DNA from: Tautonia sociabilis
Lineage (GTDB): Bacteria; Planctomycetota; Planctomycetia; Isosphaerales; Isosphaeraceae
DNA: 33,309 bases
NCBI RefSeq assembly: GCF_003977685.1
Contig: NZ_RYZH01000065.1
Location: 1 to 33,309 of the forward strand
Reading direction: 5' to 3'
Shown here: in pieces, positions 1 through 8,631 of the stretch
Numbering within the stretch: the first letter of the stretch is position 1
Layout: every line of letters begins with the position of its first letter
Program-made: the position numbers and the translations under genes
Notes under the pieces: generated by a model
Told to the model about the DNA's origin: nothing
The model's input: only the letters and a program-made list of their open reading frames with translations
The model's database searches: none

Positions 1-1
1 G

Positions 2-187
2 CCGGCGGGGGCGGGGCGGTCACGGGTGGAGTTCGATGTGCCTCGGGGCATGCTGCTGGTCGCCCTTCCGGGGGAGGGGCCGGATCGGGAGCGGGCCGGA
101 CCGCTGGCGCTGGTCTCGGCCGATCGGGTGATCGGCCGGCCCTGGGCCCGATCCTTCCCGATCTGGAGGAGAGGCCTGCTGGGCTGA
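2..187 (+). CDS. C-terminal fragment of unidentified protein (possibly S26 peptidase-like)
   Basis: The frame is open from the left edge and ends at TGA 185-187, giving about 61 residues; the start lies outside the window. Codon choice is strongly G/C-ending, as in the neighbouring genes, so the frame looks genuinely coding. The tail has a V-P-R-G-M turn, a stretch ending A-D-R-V-I-G-R-P, then a Trp/Arg-rich end. A 'VP-x-G ... vIGR' arrangement occurs near the C-terminus of S26 signal-peptidase-like proteins, but no catalytic Ser or Lys can be checked here, so that reading is only a suggestion. Confidence 0.5.
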   Translation, partial: PAGAGRSRVEFDVPRGMLLVALPGEGPDRERAGPLALVSADRVIGRPWARSFPIWRRGLLG

Positions 188-371
188 TCTCGGAGGCCTT
201 CCTCGGCGGGAGCCGGTCCGAGAGAGGAGGGGCCGGGGCGATCCCGACCCGGATCGGCTCCGGCCGCCGGGGTCGAGACGACTCCGGCCACCCCCGGAAT
301 TCTTCGGAGCCCCAACTGCGGAACTCCTCTGGAGATCGAGAGGGCGAGGGGGGAAAAACCAGGCAGGGCGG

Positions 372-399
372 TTCGCGGCTCGGGCGCGCTTGCTATAGT
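372..399 (+). promoter_or_regulatory. Possible sigma70-type promoter for the HIT gene
   Basis: A good -10 hexamer, TATAGT (394-399), stands out in very GC-rich DNA about 80 bases before the ATG at 481. The best -35 match at usable spacing is TTCGCG (372-377, 16-base spacer), which is poor. The rest of the gap 188-480 shows no other feature I can support. Confidence 0.35.
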
Positions 400-480
400 A
401 GTGGGGGCCGCCGGGCTCGGCCGACGTTGCGCCGGGGGGCGGCCCTCCTCTTCTGTTGCCTGCGGTCGGATCGCATCCCG

Positions 481-1008
481 ATGGAACACCTTTGGGCCCC
501 GTGGCGGGCGGCGTATGTTGAGCAGAAAAGCCCGCCGCCGGGAGAGGGGCCGGCCTGTTTCCTGTGTCGGGGCCTGGCCGAGAAGGACGATCGGGGCAAC
601 CTGCTGGTCTGGCGTCGCCCGCACTCGGCTGTTTACTTGAACCGATACCCTTACAATAATGGTCATCTCCTGGTCGCCCCTCGGGCGCACAAGGCCCGCC
701 TGGGAGAGCTGGAGGGCGCGGAGCTGGCCGAACCGGTGGAGACGATCCGGCTGCTGGTCGACGTGCTCGATCGCGTCCTGCGGCCGGACGGATATAATGT
801 CGGGTTGAACCTCGGTCGATCGGCCGGCGCGGGGTTGCCCGGGCACCTGCACTGGCACGTCGTCCCGCGCTGGGACGGCGATACGAATTTCATGCCCGTT
901 CTTTCCCGGACCAAGGTTATCGTCCAGAGTCTCTTGGACTTTTACGACCGCCTCGCCGCGGAGCTGCCCCGGGACGGGGAGGGTGCGAAGGCATCGCCTT
1001 CGGGCTGA
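481..1008 (+). CDS. HIT-family nucleotide hydrolase/Ap4A phosphorylase-like protein
   Basis: A protein of 175 residues. The histidine-triad active site is H122-L-H-W-H126, where the central His is the nucleotidyl acceptor in the family. It is followed by G-D-T-N-F, typical of the Ap4A-phosphorylase-like branch. C27-x2-C30 near the N-terminus fits the structural zinc site found in many bacterial members. The start at 481 was chosen because the protein then begins M-E-H-L-W-A-P-W-R, the usual N-terminus of this branch; an in-frame upstream ATG at 427 would add 18 unlike residues. Family members cleave dinucleoside polyphosphates or nucleoside phosphoramidates; the substrate here is unknown. The next gene starts 55 bases downstream on the same strand, so the two may share a transcript. 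Confidence 0.9.
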   Translation: MEHLWAPWRAAYVEQKSPPPGEGPACFLCRGLAEKDDRGNLLVWRRPHSAVYLNRYPYNNGHLLVAPRAHKARLGELEGAELAEPVETIRLLVDVLDRVLRPDGYNVGLNLGRSAGAGLPGHLHWHVVPRWDGDTNFMPVLSRTKVIVQSLLDFYDRLAAELPRDGEGAKASPSG

Positions 1009-1063
1009 GCGGGTATCCCTGGGAGGCGGGCGGTCAGGCCGATCGCCTCGGAGTCACCGGACC

Positions 1064-2116
1064 ATGTTGCTGGTCGCGATTCGAGCCGTGTTCATCCTGG
1101 TGGCCGGCGGGCTGGCGGCCCGGCTGGCCACCCTGGCGGGCGGCCCTCCCTGGGCGCCGGCGGTGATCTTCCCCATCGTCATGGGGGGGGCGGCGCTGGT
1201 GGTGGTCATCGACGTGCTGACCCCGCGCAAGCGCATCCAGACAATCTCGGCGGTCTACTTCGGGCTGATCGTCGGGCTGATTCTCAGCTACTTCCTTCAG
1301 CTCGCCTTGCAGCCGACGGTGGATATGTTCGCCGGGGGGACCGGCTCGGGGGTGGTCCAGGCGATCTTCGCGCTGGTGACGGTGGCGATCTGCTATTACA
1401 CCGTCAGCACCCTGTTGCAGACCAAGGACGACTTCCGCTTCATCATCCCCTACATGGAGTTCTCCAAGGAGGTCAAGGGGGCCAAGCCGCTGGTGCTGGA
1501 CACCTCGGTGATCATCGATGGCCGGATCGCCGATGTGGCCGAGGCGAGGGTGCTGGATCAGCCCCTTGTCGTGCCTCAGTTCGTTTTGCAGGAGCTGCAG
1601 GGGATCGCCGACAGCTCGGACAAGCTGCGGCGCAACCGAGGCCGGCGCGGGCTGGACATCCTGAACCGGCTGCAGAAGTCGCAGGAGGTCGAGATCCGGA
1701 TCTTCGACACCGAGCTGCCGGAGCTCAACGGCATCCGGGAGGTGGACCAGCGGCTGGTGATCCTGGCGAAGCACCTCGACGGCAAGGTGGTGACCAACGA
1801 CTACAACCTGAACAAGATCGCCCGGTTGCAGGGGGTCGATGTCATCAACCTCAACGACCTGGCCAACGCCCTGAAGCCGGTCGTGCTGCCGGGGGAATCC
1901 CTGGCGGTGAAGCTCATCAAGCGCGGCGAGGAGCCGGGGCAGGGGGTGGGCTACCTGGACGACGGCACGATGGTCGTGGCCGAGCAGGGGGCCGGGCACC
2001 TGGGAGAAGTGGTGCGGATCACCGTCACGAGCGTTTTGCAGACCAGCGCCGGGCGTATGATTTTCGGCCGGTTGGAAGGTGTGACCTCGGGCCACGGGGC
2101 TCCTCGCGGGCATTGA
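1064..2116 (+). CDS. Membrane PIN-TRAM domain protein (YacL-like)
   Basis: A protein of 350 residues. Four hydrophobic segments fall in residues 1-115, followed by a PIN nuclease-like domain (about 143-265) and a C-terminal TRAM domain (about 277-337). PIN acidic residues are visible: D146 in L-D-T-S-V-I-I-D, E177, D228 and D246. The layout matches the Bacillus YacL family of membrane-anchored PIN/TRAM proteins. PIN domains generally cut RNA and TRAM domains bind RNA, but the physiological substrate of this family is not well settled. The start at 1064 puts Met directly before the first membrane helix; the longer frame from 983 adds Arg/Ser-rich sequence and overlaps the HIT gene. It converges with the fructose-bisphosphatase gene on the other strand. 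Confidence 0.88.
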   Translation: MLLVAIRAVFILVAGGLAARLATLAGGPPWAPAVIFPIVMGGAALVVVIDVLTPRKRIQTISAVYFGLIVGLILSYFLQLALQPTVDMFAGGTGSGVVQAIFALVTVAICYYTVSTLLQTKDDFRFIIPYMEFSKEVKGAKPLVLDTSVIIDGRIADVAEARVLDQPLVVPQFVLQELQGIADSSDKLRRNRGRRGLDILNRLQKSQEVEIRIFDTELPELNGIREVDQRLVILAKHLDGKVVTNDYNLNKIARLQGVDVINLNDLANALKPVVLPGESLAVKLIKRGEEPGQGVGYLDDGTMVVAEQGAGHLGEVVRITVTSVLQTSAGRMIFGRLEGVTSGHGAPRGH

Positions 2117-2261
2117 GCCGGCCTCCGATGGCGTCTCCGTCTTCTCGGGACGACCCGGGGCCGGCTCTCCTCCGCGGGGGGGGCGATCGCGCTCGGCCCG
2201 GAGCGACGGGAACGCGGGAGCCTCTCCCGGGGGATCCGGGCTTGCCGCCGTTGCGGACGGC

Positions 2262-4202
2262 TCAGACGCGGCGGATGCGATTTCTGCGGTAGGCGTCGGC
2301 AAGGCGCTCGAGCAGGGCGATCTCGCGGCGGATCCGGGCTCCTCGCTCGGTGTCGGCGACGGTGCGGGGGGGATCCCAGCGGCGGAGCTCGGTGACCTCG
2401 GGGATGATGTCGACCCCGTCGGTGACGGCCGACTCGACCGATTCAAAGTGGTGGTGCAGCGCCAGGGCGGTGCGGCCGGGCTCGAGGACGAGCGTGTAGC
2501 CGTGGTCGCCGTAGGCTTGGGAGAAGGCGCCGTCGATCGTGACGGCCTTGCCGCTGCGCTTCAGGGGAGACTCCCCCTCCTCGACCTTCACCGGGACGTG
2601 CCCGTTGACGATCAGGCCCGAGGCCGGGTCGACGCCGAACTCCTCGAGGACCTTGTCGCAAAACCAGGGCTCGTGGATGAGCCGGAAGTACGGGTTCTTG
2701 GTTTCGTGTCTGGGGGCGGGGTCGGCGACCAGGTCGTTCTCGAAGGTGGCGATCTTGTCCTTGCCGAAGAGGGGGGAACGGGCGCCGCACCAGAGATACC
2801 AGAGGGTATCGAGGTCTCGGGGGTCCCGGCCGTGCAGGACCCGGACGAGCAGCTCGTCGAGGGCGTCATAGAGGGCCTTGCCCGCCCGGGGCCTCCCGTC
2901 GATCTCCAGGGGGAGGAACTCGCCGAGGTCGTCGCAGGGGACGCAGCCGTGGAAGATCAGGTGGCGGTCCCGGATGCGGTACATCGAGCCGCGGGCGACT
3001 AGGAACTTCATGTGCTCCCAGAGCGTTCCGCTGGACAGGAAGGAGGCGCGGATGCGGTCGAGGCAGGCCCGCTCGGCGGGGCTGAGGGAGTAGGGGTCGG
3101 CCGGGTCGAGGGTGGGGAAGTGGGTGTCGGTTAGCGGGTAGCGGCGGCCGGCGATCTCGACCGTGCCGTCGCTCAGGTCCATGCGGTGCAGCAGGCGGCG
3201 GTCGGCCAGCTCGAACTGGGGGTTACGCTCGGCGAGCTGCCCTTCGAGCTTGAACTGCATGATGGCGGCGGCCTTTTGCATCCGACGCATCGTCTCGGCG
3301 TCCCGGAGGCCGGTCCCCTTGACGCGGAAGGCGTCGGCCGGATCGTCGGCATACTGGTCTCGGACGAGGGCCTCCAGCGGTTGCAGGGTGATGCCGTAGC
3401 CTTCTTCGAGCTGGGAGAAGCGGCGGTAGCGGGCCGAGATGCGCAGGACGTGGGCGATCAGGGCCTCGTGCCCGAGGCAGGCGCCGAACCAGGCGGCGTC
3501 GTGGTTGCCCCAGATGAAGGCGAGGTTGGGCTGCCGCATGAGGCGGTTGAGGACGCGGTCGCCTCGGGGGCCGCGGTCCCAGCAGTCGCCGGCGAGGATC
3601 AGCTCGTCGATCGCCAGGCCCCGGAGCACCCGGGCGGTGAGGTGGACCAGCCGCAGCGCCTCCTCCTGGCGGAGCAGGGCGTCGAGGACCGCCTCGAAAT
3701 AGGCGGGGGGCCGGCCGCCGACGGGCTCTTGGATCAGCTCGAGGAGCAGGTCGGCGTAGGAGGGGGGAAAGGCGCGTCGGCAGGCCCCGAGGCTCCGGCG
3801 GCGGGCCAGCGCCCGGATGACCTCGAAGAGATCGGGCAGGACGCGACGCGTGAACGCCTTGCGGGCCTCGACGTCGTCGATGCGAGTGCCGAGGCGGTCG
3901 AGCGTCTCCCTCGGGTAGAAGATCAGCGTGATCAGCTCCAGCAGCTCCTCCGGCGACTTGCGGCCGGCGAAGATCCGCTCGACCAGCGGGCGGAGGGTCC
4001 CCGAGGCGTTGTTCAGGACGTGGCGGAGCTTCACGTCGTCGCCGTGGACGTCGCTGATGACGTGGATCGTGTCCTTGGGCAGCGTCAGCTCGGCGGAGAG
4101 CCGAGCGATCTCCGCGACCACCGACTCGGGGTCGGGGAAGCGTCGGGCCAGGTGACGCAGGACGGCCAGCTCGTCTTCGGGATCGGGCAGGGTCGGGCTC
4201 AT
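2262..4202 (-). CDS. fbp: Class III fructose-1,6-bisphosphatase
   Basis: A protein of 646 residues, close to the roughly 640-670 usual for class III FBPases, which hydrolyse fructose-1,6-bisphosphate to fructose-6-phosphate in gluconeogenesis. Calcineurin-like metallophosphatase motifs appear in order: D-V-H-G-D (51-55), G-D-C-W-D-R-G, W-G-N-H-D-A-A-W and, near the C-terminus, N-G-H-V-P-V-K. A family-typical helical insert separates the first two. The start at 4202 follows a strong Shine-Dalgarno AGGAGG, 5 bases upstream of the ATG. A longer frame to 4424 adds 74 Arg/Gly/Pro-rich residues and is rejected. This class is best known from Firmicutes and Bacteroidetes and is unrelated to the common class I and II enzymes. 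It diverges from the cytochrome/DUF1549 gene. Confidence 0.93.
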   Translation of the reverse strand: MSPTLPDPEDELAVLRHLARRFPDPESVVAEIARLSAELTLPKDTIHVISDVHGDDVKLRHVLNNASGTLRPLVERIFAGRKSPEELLELITLIFYPRETLDRLGTRIDDVEARKAFTRRVLPDLFEVIRALARRRSLGACRRAFPPSYADLLLELIQEPVGGRPPAYFEAVLDALLRQEEALRLVHLTARVLRGLAIDELILAGDCWDRGPRGDRVLNRLMRQPNLAFIWGNHDAAWFGACLGHEALIAHVLRISARYRRFSQLEEGYGITLQPLEALVRDQYADDPADAFRVKGTGLRDAETMRRMQKAAAIMQFKLEGQLAERNPQFELADRRLLHRMDLSDGTVEIAGRRYPLTDTHFPTLDPADPYSLSPAERACLDRIRASFLSSGTLWEHMKFLVARGSMYRIRDRHLIFHGCVPCDDLGEFLPLEIDGRPRAGKALYDALDELLVRVLHGRDPRDLDTLWYLWCGARSPLFGKDKIATFENDLVADPAPRHETKNPYFRLIHEPWFCDKVLEEFGVDPASGLIVNGHVPVKVEEGESPLKRSGKAVTIDGAFSQAYGDHGYTLVLEPGRTALALHHHFESVESAVTDGVDIIPEVTELRRWDPPRTVADTERGARIRREIALLERLADAYRRNRIRRV

Positions 4203-4345
4203 CGGTCCTCCTGGCGGTGGTGTGGGGCCTCGGGAGCAGGCCCTCTCGCCGATTCTGCGCCGCGGGAGGTCCCGATGCCATGAGCGGGCCCCCCATCGGC
4301 CCCGGAGCGAGGGACCGATCGGCCCCGCCTCCCCTCGCCATCCGG

Positions 4346-4374
4346 TTGCCGGGCGCCGGGGCGAACTGTTAAAT
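4346..4374 (+). promoter_or_regulatory. Probable promoter of the DUF1549/DUF1501 pair
   Basis: TTGCCG (4346-4351), a 17-base spacer and TTAAAT (4369-4374) lie about 120 bases before the start at 4496, in an otherwise GC-rich divergent gap (4203-4495). No convincing promoter was found in the same gap for the leftward fbp gene. Confidence 0.45.
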
Positions 4375-4495
4375 TGCCGTTGAACATCGGTTGGGGGCCA
4401 CGTGCCGAGGCCCTCGGCCGGCAACGACCGCCCGGGGCGGGGTCGATCCCCGCTCGGGCCTTCGCCCGATCGCCCCGATCGGAGGGGAACGCACC

Positions 4496-7162
4496 ATGAC
4501 CATCCGCCGATCGATCGCCCGGGCCGTGATGGCCCTTGCCGCGGCGAGCATCGTCTCGACCGCTCCCGGGGCGGTTGCGGCCGACCCGCCGGAGGCGGGG
4601 GCCCGGCCGCTGACCTTCGAGGCGGACGTGCGGCCGATCCTCAAGGAGCATTGCTTCCACTGCCACGGGGAGGAGGAGCGCCCCCGGAGCGGGCTGGATC
4701 TGAGGTTTGTCCGCACGATGCTCGACGGCGGCCTCACCGGAGAGGCGATCGTCCCCGGCGACCGGCAAGGGAGCTTCCTCTGGGCCCGGATCGAGGCCGA
4801 TGAGATGCCGCCGGGCGACGCCAAGCTCTCGGCCGAGCAGAAGGCGACGATCGGCGCCTGGCTCGACCAGGGGGCGCCCACCGCCCGGCCCGAGCCGGAG
4901 GAGATCCCGGGGCCGGGGGAAATGATCCTCACCGAGGAAGACCTCTCCTTCTGGTCCTTCCAGCCGATCCGAAAGCCCGACGTGCCGACGGTCGGCCGGG
5001 ACGACCAGGTCCGGACCCCGATCGACGCCTTCCTGCTCGATCGGCTCGAGCGGCAGGGGCTTGGCTTCGGACCCGAGGCCGATCGGCCGACGCTGATCCG
5101 GCGCGCCTCGTTCGACCTGCTCGGCTTGCCGCCGACCCCGGCCGAGGTGGCGGCCTTCCTCGCCGACGAGGCTCCCGACGCCTTCGAGCGGATGATCGAC
5201 CGCCTGCTCTCCTCTCCTCACTACGGCGAGCGCTGGGCCCGGCACTGGATGGACGTGGCCGGCTACGCCGACAGCGAGGGATACTCCCTGGCCGACCCCG
5301 AACGCCCCTGGGCTTACAAGTACCGGGATTACCTCATCCGATCCCTCAACGCCGATCGCCCCTGGGACGAGCTGATCGTCGAGCAACTGGCCGGCGACGA
5401 GCTGGTGGGGCCGCCGTTCGAGGACCTGGACCCCGAGCAGGTCGATCGGCTCATCGCCACCGGCTTCCTGCGGATGGCCCCCGACGGCTCGGCCGACCCG
5501 GAGGTCGACCCGATGCTCGCCCGCAACGACGCGGTCGCCGAGACGATCAAGGTCGTCTCGACGGCGCTGCTGGGGCTGACCGTCGGGTGTGCCCAGTGCC
5601 ACTCCCATCGGTACGACCCGATTGCTCACGAGGACTACTACCGCTTCCGAGCCCTGTTCGAGCCGGCCCTCGACGTCTCCCACTGGCGGACGCCCCGCGA
5701 GCGGCTCATCTCGCTCTGGACCGACGCCGACCGGGAGCAGGCCGCCAAGGCGGAGGAGGCGCGAGCTCGGATCAACGCGGAGCGGGCGAAGGAGATCGAC
5801 GCCCTCGTCTCCCGGGTGCTGGAGCAGGAGCTGGAGGCCGCCCCGGAGGAACTCCGGCCGAAGCTCCGAGCCGCTCGGGAGACTCCGGCCGCCGAGCGGA
5901 CCGAGGAGCAGCAGGCGATGCTCCGCGAGTATCCCCGGGTGCTCGTCACGCCGGGGAACGTGAGCCTCTACGACGCCAAGGCCCACCGCGACATCACCGC
6001 CAAGTACGACCGGCTCGCCGCCGAGGCCGAGCCGAAGCGGCCCCCCGACGACTTCGTGAGAGCCCTGACCGAGATCCCCGGCCAGGTGCCCGTCACCCGG
6101 GTCTTCGACCGGGGGGACCCGAATCAGCCTCGCCAGGAGGTCGCTCCCGGAGAGCTGTCGGTGCTGACGGCGACCGTCGGCACCCCCGACATCCCCATCA
6201 ACGATCCCCAGTTGCCGACCACCGGCCGCCGGCTCTCCTACGCCCGGCACCTGACGAACGGCAATCACCCGCTGGTGGCCCGAGTGCTGGTCAACCGGGT
6301 CTGGATGCACCACTTCGGCCGGGGGATCGTTTCCTCGCCGGGAGACTTCGGCCGGCTCGGCGATCGGCCGTCGCACCCGGAACTGCTCGACTGGCTGGCG
6401 GCCGAATTCATGGAAGGGGGCTGGTCCCTGAAGCGCCTGCACCGGCTGATCATGACCTCGGCCGCCTACCGGCAGGAGGCGACCCGCCGCCCCGAGCTGG
6501 AGGAGGTCGACCCGGAGAATCGCCTGCTGGGGCGGATGAACGTCCGTCGCCTGGAGGCCGAGGCGGTGCGGGATGCGATCCTGGCCGTCTCCGGCTCCCT
6601 GAACCGAGCGTCGTTCGGCCCCCCGGTGCCGGTGGCGCCCGACGAGGCGGGGCGGATCGTCGTTGGCCGGGACAACCGGGACTCCGCCGGCAGGCCCTCC
6701 GGCGACCAGTCCCTCGGGGCCGAGGCCCTGCGGCGGACGCTCTACGTGCAGGTCCGCCGCACGATGCCGCTCGGCCTGACCGAGTCGTTCGACCCGCCGG
6801 ATCTGTCGCCGAACTGCCCGGGGAGGGCGAGCTCGACGGTGGCCCCCCAGTCGCTCATGCTCATGAATAACGCATTCGTTATCGAGCAGTCGGAGGCGAT
6901 GGCGGCCCGGGTCGCGTCGGAGGCGGGGGATGACCCCGGGGCCCGCATCCGGCTTGCCTGGGAGCTGGTCTTCGGCCGGTCGCCGGGGGACGAGGAGGTT
7001 TCCGGCGCGATCGCCTATCTCGAGGCCCAGCGCGCCGCCTTCTCGGGATCAGCCGGGAACGGGAACGGGAACGGGGAGGCGGAGGGCGATCCTGGCCTCC
7101 GGGCGCTGGCGACCCTTTGCCACGCGCTGCTGTGCTCGAACGGGTTCCTCTACGTCGATTGA
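4496..7162 (+). CDS. Exported planctomycete cytochrome-type protein (PSCyt1-DUF1549-DUF1553)
   Basis: A protein of 888 residues. A Sec signal peptide (about 1-29, ending A-V-A-A) is followed by a planctomycete-type cytochrome domain (about 40-130) with haem-binding C53-F-H-C-H57 and the D-E-M-P-P-G-D segment (102-108), whose Met103 could be the second haem ligand. DUF1549 (about 170-390) contains C364-A-Q-C-H368, a second CxxCH normal for this family. A charged helical linker (about 415-480) leads to DUF1553. The ATG at 4496 sits behind GGAGGGG. Such proteins are expanded in Planctomycetota and nearly always stand beside a DUF1501 gene, as here with 14 bases between them. The biochemical role is not established; polysaccharide degradation or periplasmic redox chemistry has been proposed. 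Confidence 0.92.
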   Translation: MTIRRSIARAVMALAAASIVSTAPGAVAADPPEAGARPLTFEADVRPILKEHCFHCHGEEERPRSGLDLRFVRTMLDGGLTGEAIVPGDRQGSFLWARIEADEMPPGDAKLSAEQKATIGAWLDQGAPTARPEPEEIPGPGEMILTEEDLSFWSFQPIRKPDVPTVGRDDQVRTPIDAFLLDRLERQGLGFGPEADRPTLIRRASFDLLGLPPTPAEVAAFLADEAPDAFERMIDRLLSSPHYGERWARHWMDVAGYADSEGYSLADPERPWAYKYRDYLIRSLNADRPWDELIVEQLAGDELVGPPFEDLDPEQVDRLIATGFLRMAPDGSADPEVDPMLARNDAVAETIKVVSTALLGLTVGCAQCHSHRYDPIAHEDYYRFRALFEPALDVSHWRTPRERLISLWTDADREQAAKAEEARARINAERAKEIDALVSRVLEQELEAAPEELRPKLRAARETPAAERTEEQQAMLREYPRVLVTPGNVSLYDAKAHRDITAKYDRLAAEAEPKRPPDDFVRALTEIPGQVPVTRVFDRGDPNQPRQEVAPGELSVLTATVGTPDIPINDPQLPTTGRRLSYARHLTNGNHPLVARVLVNRVWMHHFGRGIVSSPGDFGRLGDRPSHPELLDWLAAEFMEGGWSLKRLHRLIMTSAAYRQEATRRPELEEVDPENRLLGRMNVRRLEAEAVRDAILAVSGSLNRASFGPPVPVAPDEAGRIVVGRDNRDSAGRPSGDQSLGAEALRRTLYVQVRRTMPLGLTESFDPPDLSPNCPGRASSTVAPQSLMLMNNAFVIEQSEAMAARVASEAGDDPGARIRLAWELVFGRSPGDEEVSGAIAYLEAQRAAFSGSAGNGNGNGEAEGDPGLRALATLCHALLCSNGFLYVD

Positions 7163-7176
7163 CGAGGGAGATCGCC

Positions 7177-8631
7177 ATGGCGTCGAACCGGGGCTTCGGA
7201 TGCTCGAGCCGTCGGCACTTCCTCGCCTCCCAGGGGGTGGGGATCGGATCGCTCGCGCTGGCCTGGATGCTGGAGCAGGAGCGGGCGACCGCCCGCCAGG
7301 AGGCGCCGAGAAAGCCGACCCTCGAACCGCCGACCTACGACCTCCTGCCCAAGGCCCCGCCCTCTCCCCCTCGGGCCAAGGCGATGATTTGCCTGTTCAT
7401 GCAGGGGGGGCCGAGCCACTTGGACCTCTTCGACCCGAAGCCCGAGCTGGTCCGGAGGCACGGCTCGGTGTTCGACGGCGAGATCAAATACGACAACGCC
7501 GGCCAGGCCAGCTCGAAGCTCTTTGCCCCGCCCTGGAAGTTCCGGCGCCGGGGCGAATGCGGCATGGAGCTGAGCGAGCTGCTCCCCGGGCTCGGCGAGG
7601 TCGCCGACGACATCACCCTCATCCGGTCGATGCACACCGGGGTGAACAACCACGGCCAGTCGATCTCGGCCCTGAACACCGGGCGCATCCAGCGGGGCCG
7701 TCCGACGCTCGGCTCCTGGATCTCCTATGCATTGGGCACCGAGAACCAGAACTTGCCGGCGTATTGCGTCTTGACCGACCCCGGCGGGCTGCCGGTGCTG
7801 GGAGTCGAGAACTGGTCGAACGGCTGGCTCCCCTCACTCTACCAGGGGACGGCGATCCGGCCGACGGAGCCCCGCATCGCCGACCTCGACCCTCCCGAGC
7901 ATTACGAGGGGGCCGTCCAGCGCCGGTTTCTCGACTACCTCGGCGCGATCAACCGCGATCACCTGGCCGGCCATCCCGGCGAGCTCGACCTCGCCGCCCG
8001 GATCAGCAGCTACGAGCTGGCCGCCCGGATGCAGACGGCCGCCTCCGAGGCGCTCGACGTCTCCGGCGAATCGGCGGCGACCAAGGCGTTGTACGGCCTC
8101 GATGATCCCGAGTCCCGGGAGTTCGGCACCCGATGCCTGATCGCCCGCCGCCTGATCGAGCGCGGGGTCCGCTTCGTGCAGATCTGCACGGGGAACCAGG
8201 ACTGGGACCACCACGGCAACATCGTCAACGCACTGCCGAAGATGTGTCGCCGCGTCGATCGGCCCTCGGCCGCCCTGGTGCGCGACCTGAAGACGCGAGG
8301 GCTCCTCGACGAGACGCTCGTCTGGTGGGGCGGCGAGATGGGCCGCCTGCCGGTCATCCAGAACGAGCAGAACATTGGCCGCGATCACAACACCTACGGC
8401 TTCTCCGCCTGGATGGCCGGCGGAGGCGTCAAAGGCGGGTACGTCCACGGCGCCACCGACGAGTTCGGTCATCGCGCCGTCGAGAACCCCGTCTCCCACG
8501 CCGACTACCACGCCACGCTCCTCCACCTGTTCGGGCTCGACCACGCTCGCCTCTCCTTCCCGAGGCCGGGGGGCGAGGCGTCGCTCGTCGACGGCCAGGA
8601 GGCTCGGATCGTCACCGAGTTGCTGGCCTGA
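7177..8631 (+). CDS. DUF1501 family exported protein
   Basis: A protein of 484 residues with a twin-arginine-like leader (S-R-R-H-F-L at 11-16, then a hydrophobic stretch to about 30). This suggests Tat export of a folded, possibly metal-containing protein. Family signatures include M-Q-G-G-P-S-H-L-D-L-F-D-P-K early, D-W-D-H-H-G-N in the centre and W-W-G-G-E-M-G-R near the C-terminal third. DUF1501 is related to the alkaline phosphatase/sulfatase superfamily, but its substrate is unknown. The start at 7177 follows GAGGGAG; an upstream in-frame ATG at 7117 would overlap the previous gene by 46 bases. It lies 14 bases after the DUF1549/DUF1553 gene, so the pair is almost certainly co-transcribed. 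Its last 20 bases overlap the end of the convergent propeller gene. Confidence 0.92.
   Translation: MASNRGFGCSSRRHFLASQGVGIGSLALAWMLEQERATARQEAPRKPTLEPPTYDLLPKAPPSPPRAKAMICLFMQGGPSHLDLFDPKPELVRRHGSVFDGEIKYDNAGQASSKLFAPPWKFRRRGECGMELSELLPGLGEVADDITLIRSMHTGVNNHGQSISALNTGRIQRGRPTLGSWISYALGTENQNLPAYCVLTDPGGLPVLGVENWSNGWLPSLYQGTAIRPTEPRIADLDPPEHYEGAVQRRFLDYLGAINRDHLAGHPGELDLAARISSYELAARMQTAASEALDVSGESAATKALYGLDDPESREFGTRCLIARRLIERGVRFVQICTGNQDWDHHGNIVNALPKMCRRVDRPSAALVRDLKTRGLLDETLVWWGGEMGRLPVIQNEQNIGRDHNTYGFSAWMAGGGVKGGYVHGATDEFGHRAVENPVSHADYHATLLHLFGLDHARLSFPRPGGEASLVDGQEARIVTELLA

Noticed and set aside
2216..2228. Hairpin GGGAG-CCT-CTCCC between the PIN-TRAM and fbp genes as a terminator
   Set aside because: Only a 5-bp stem and no T-tract on either side; short inverted repeats are common at this GC content.
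4203..4424. N-terminal extension of the fructose-bisphosphatase
   Set aside because: A strong AGGAGG precedes the ATG at 4202, and the extra 74 residues are Arg/Gly/Pro-rich with no family match.
4199..6442. Minus-strand open frame of 747 codons
   Set aside because: Antisense to the clear DUF1549/DUF1553 gene, which has a ribosome binding site, signal peptide and haem motifs.
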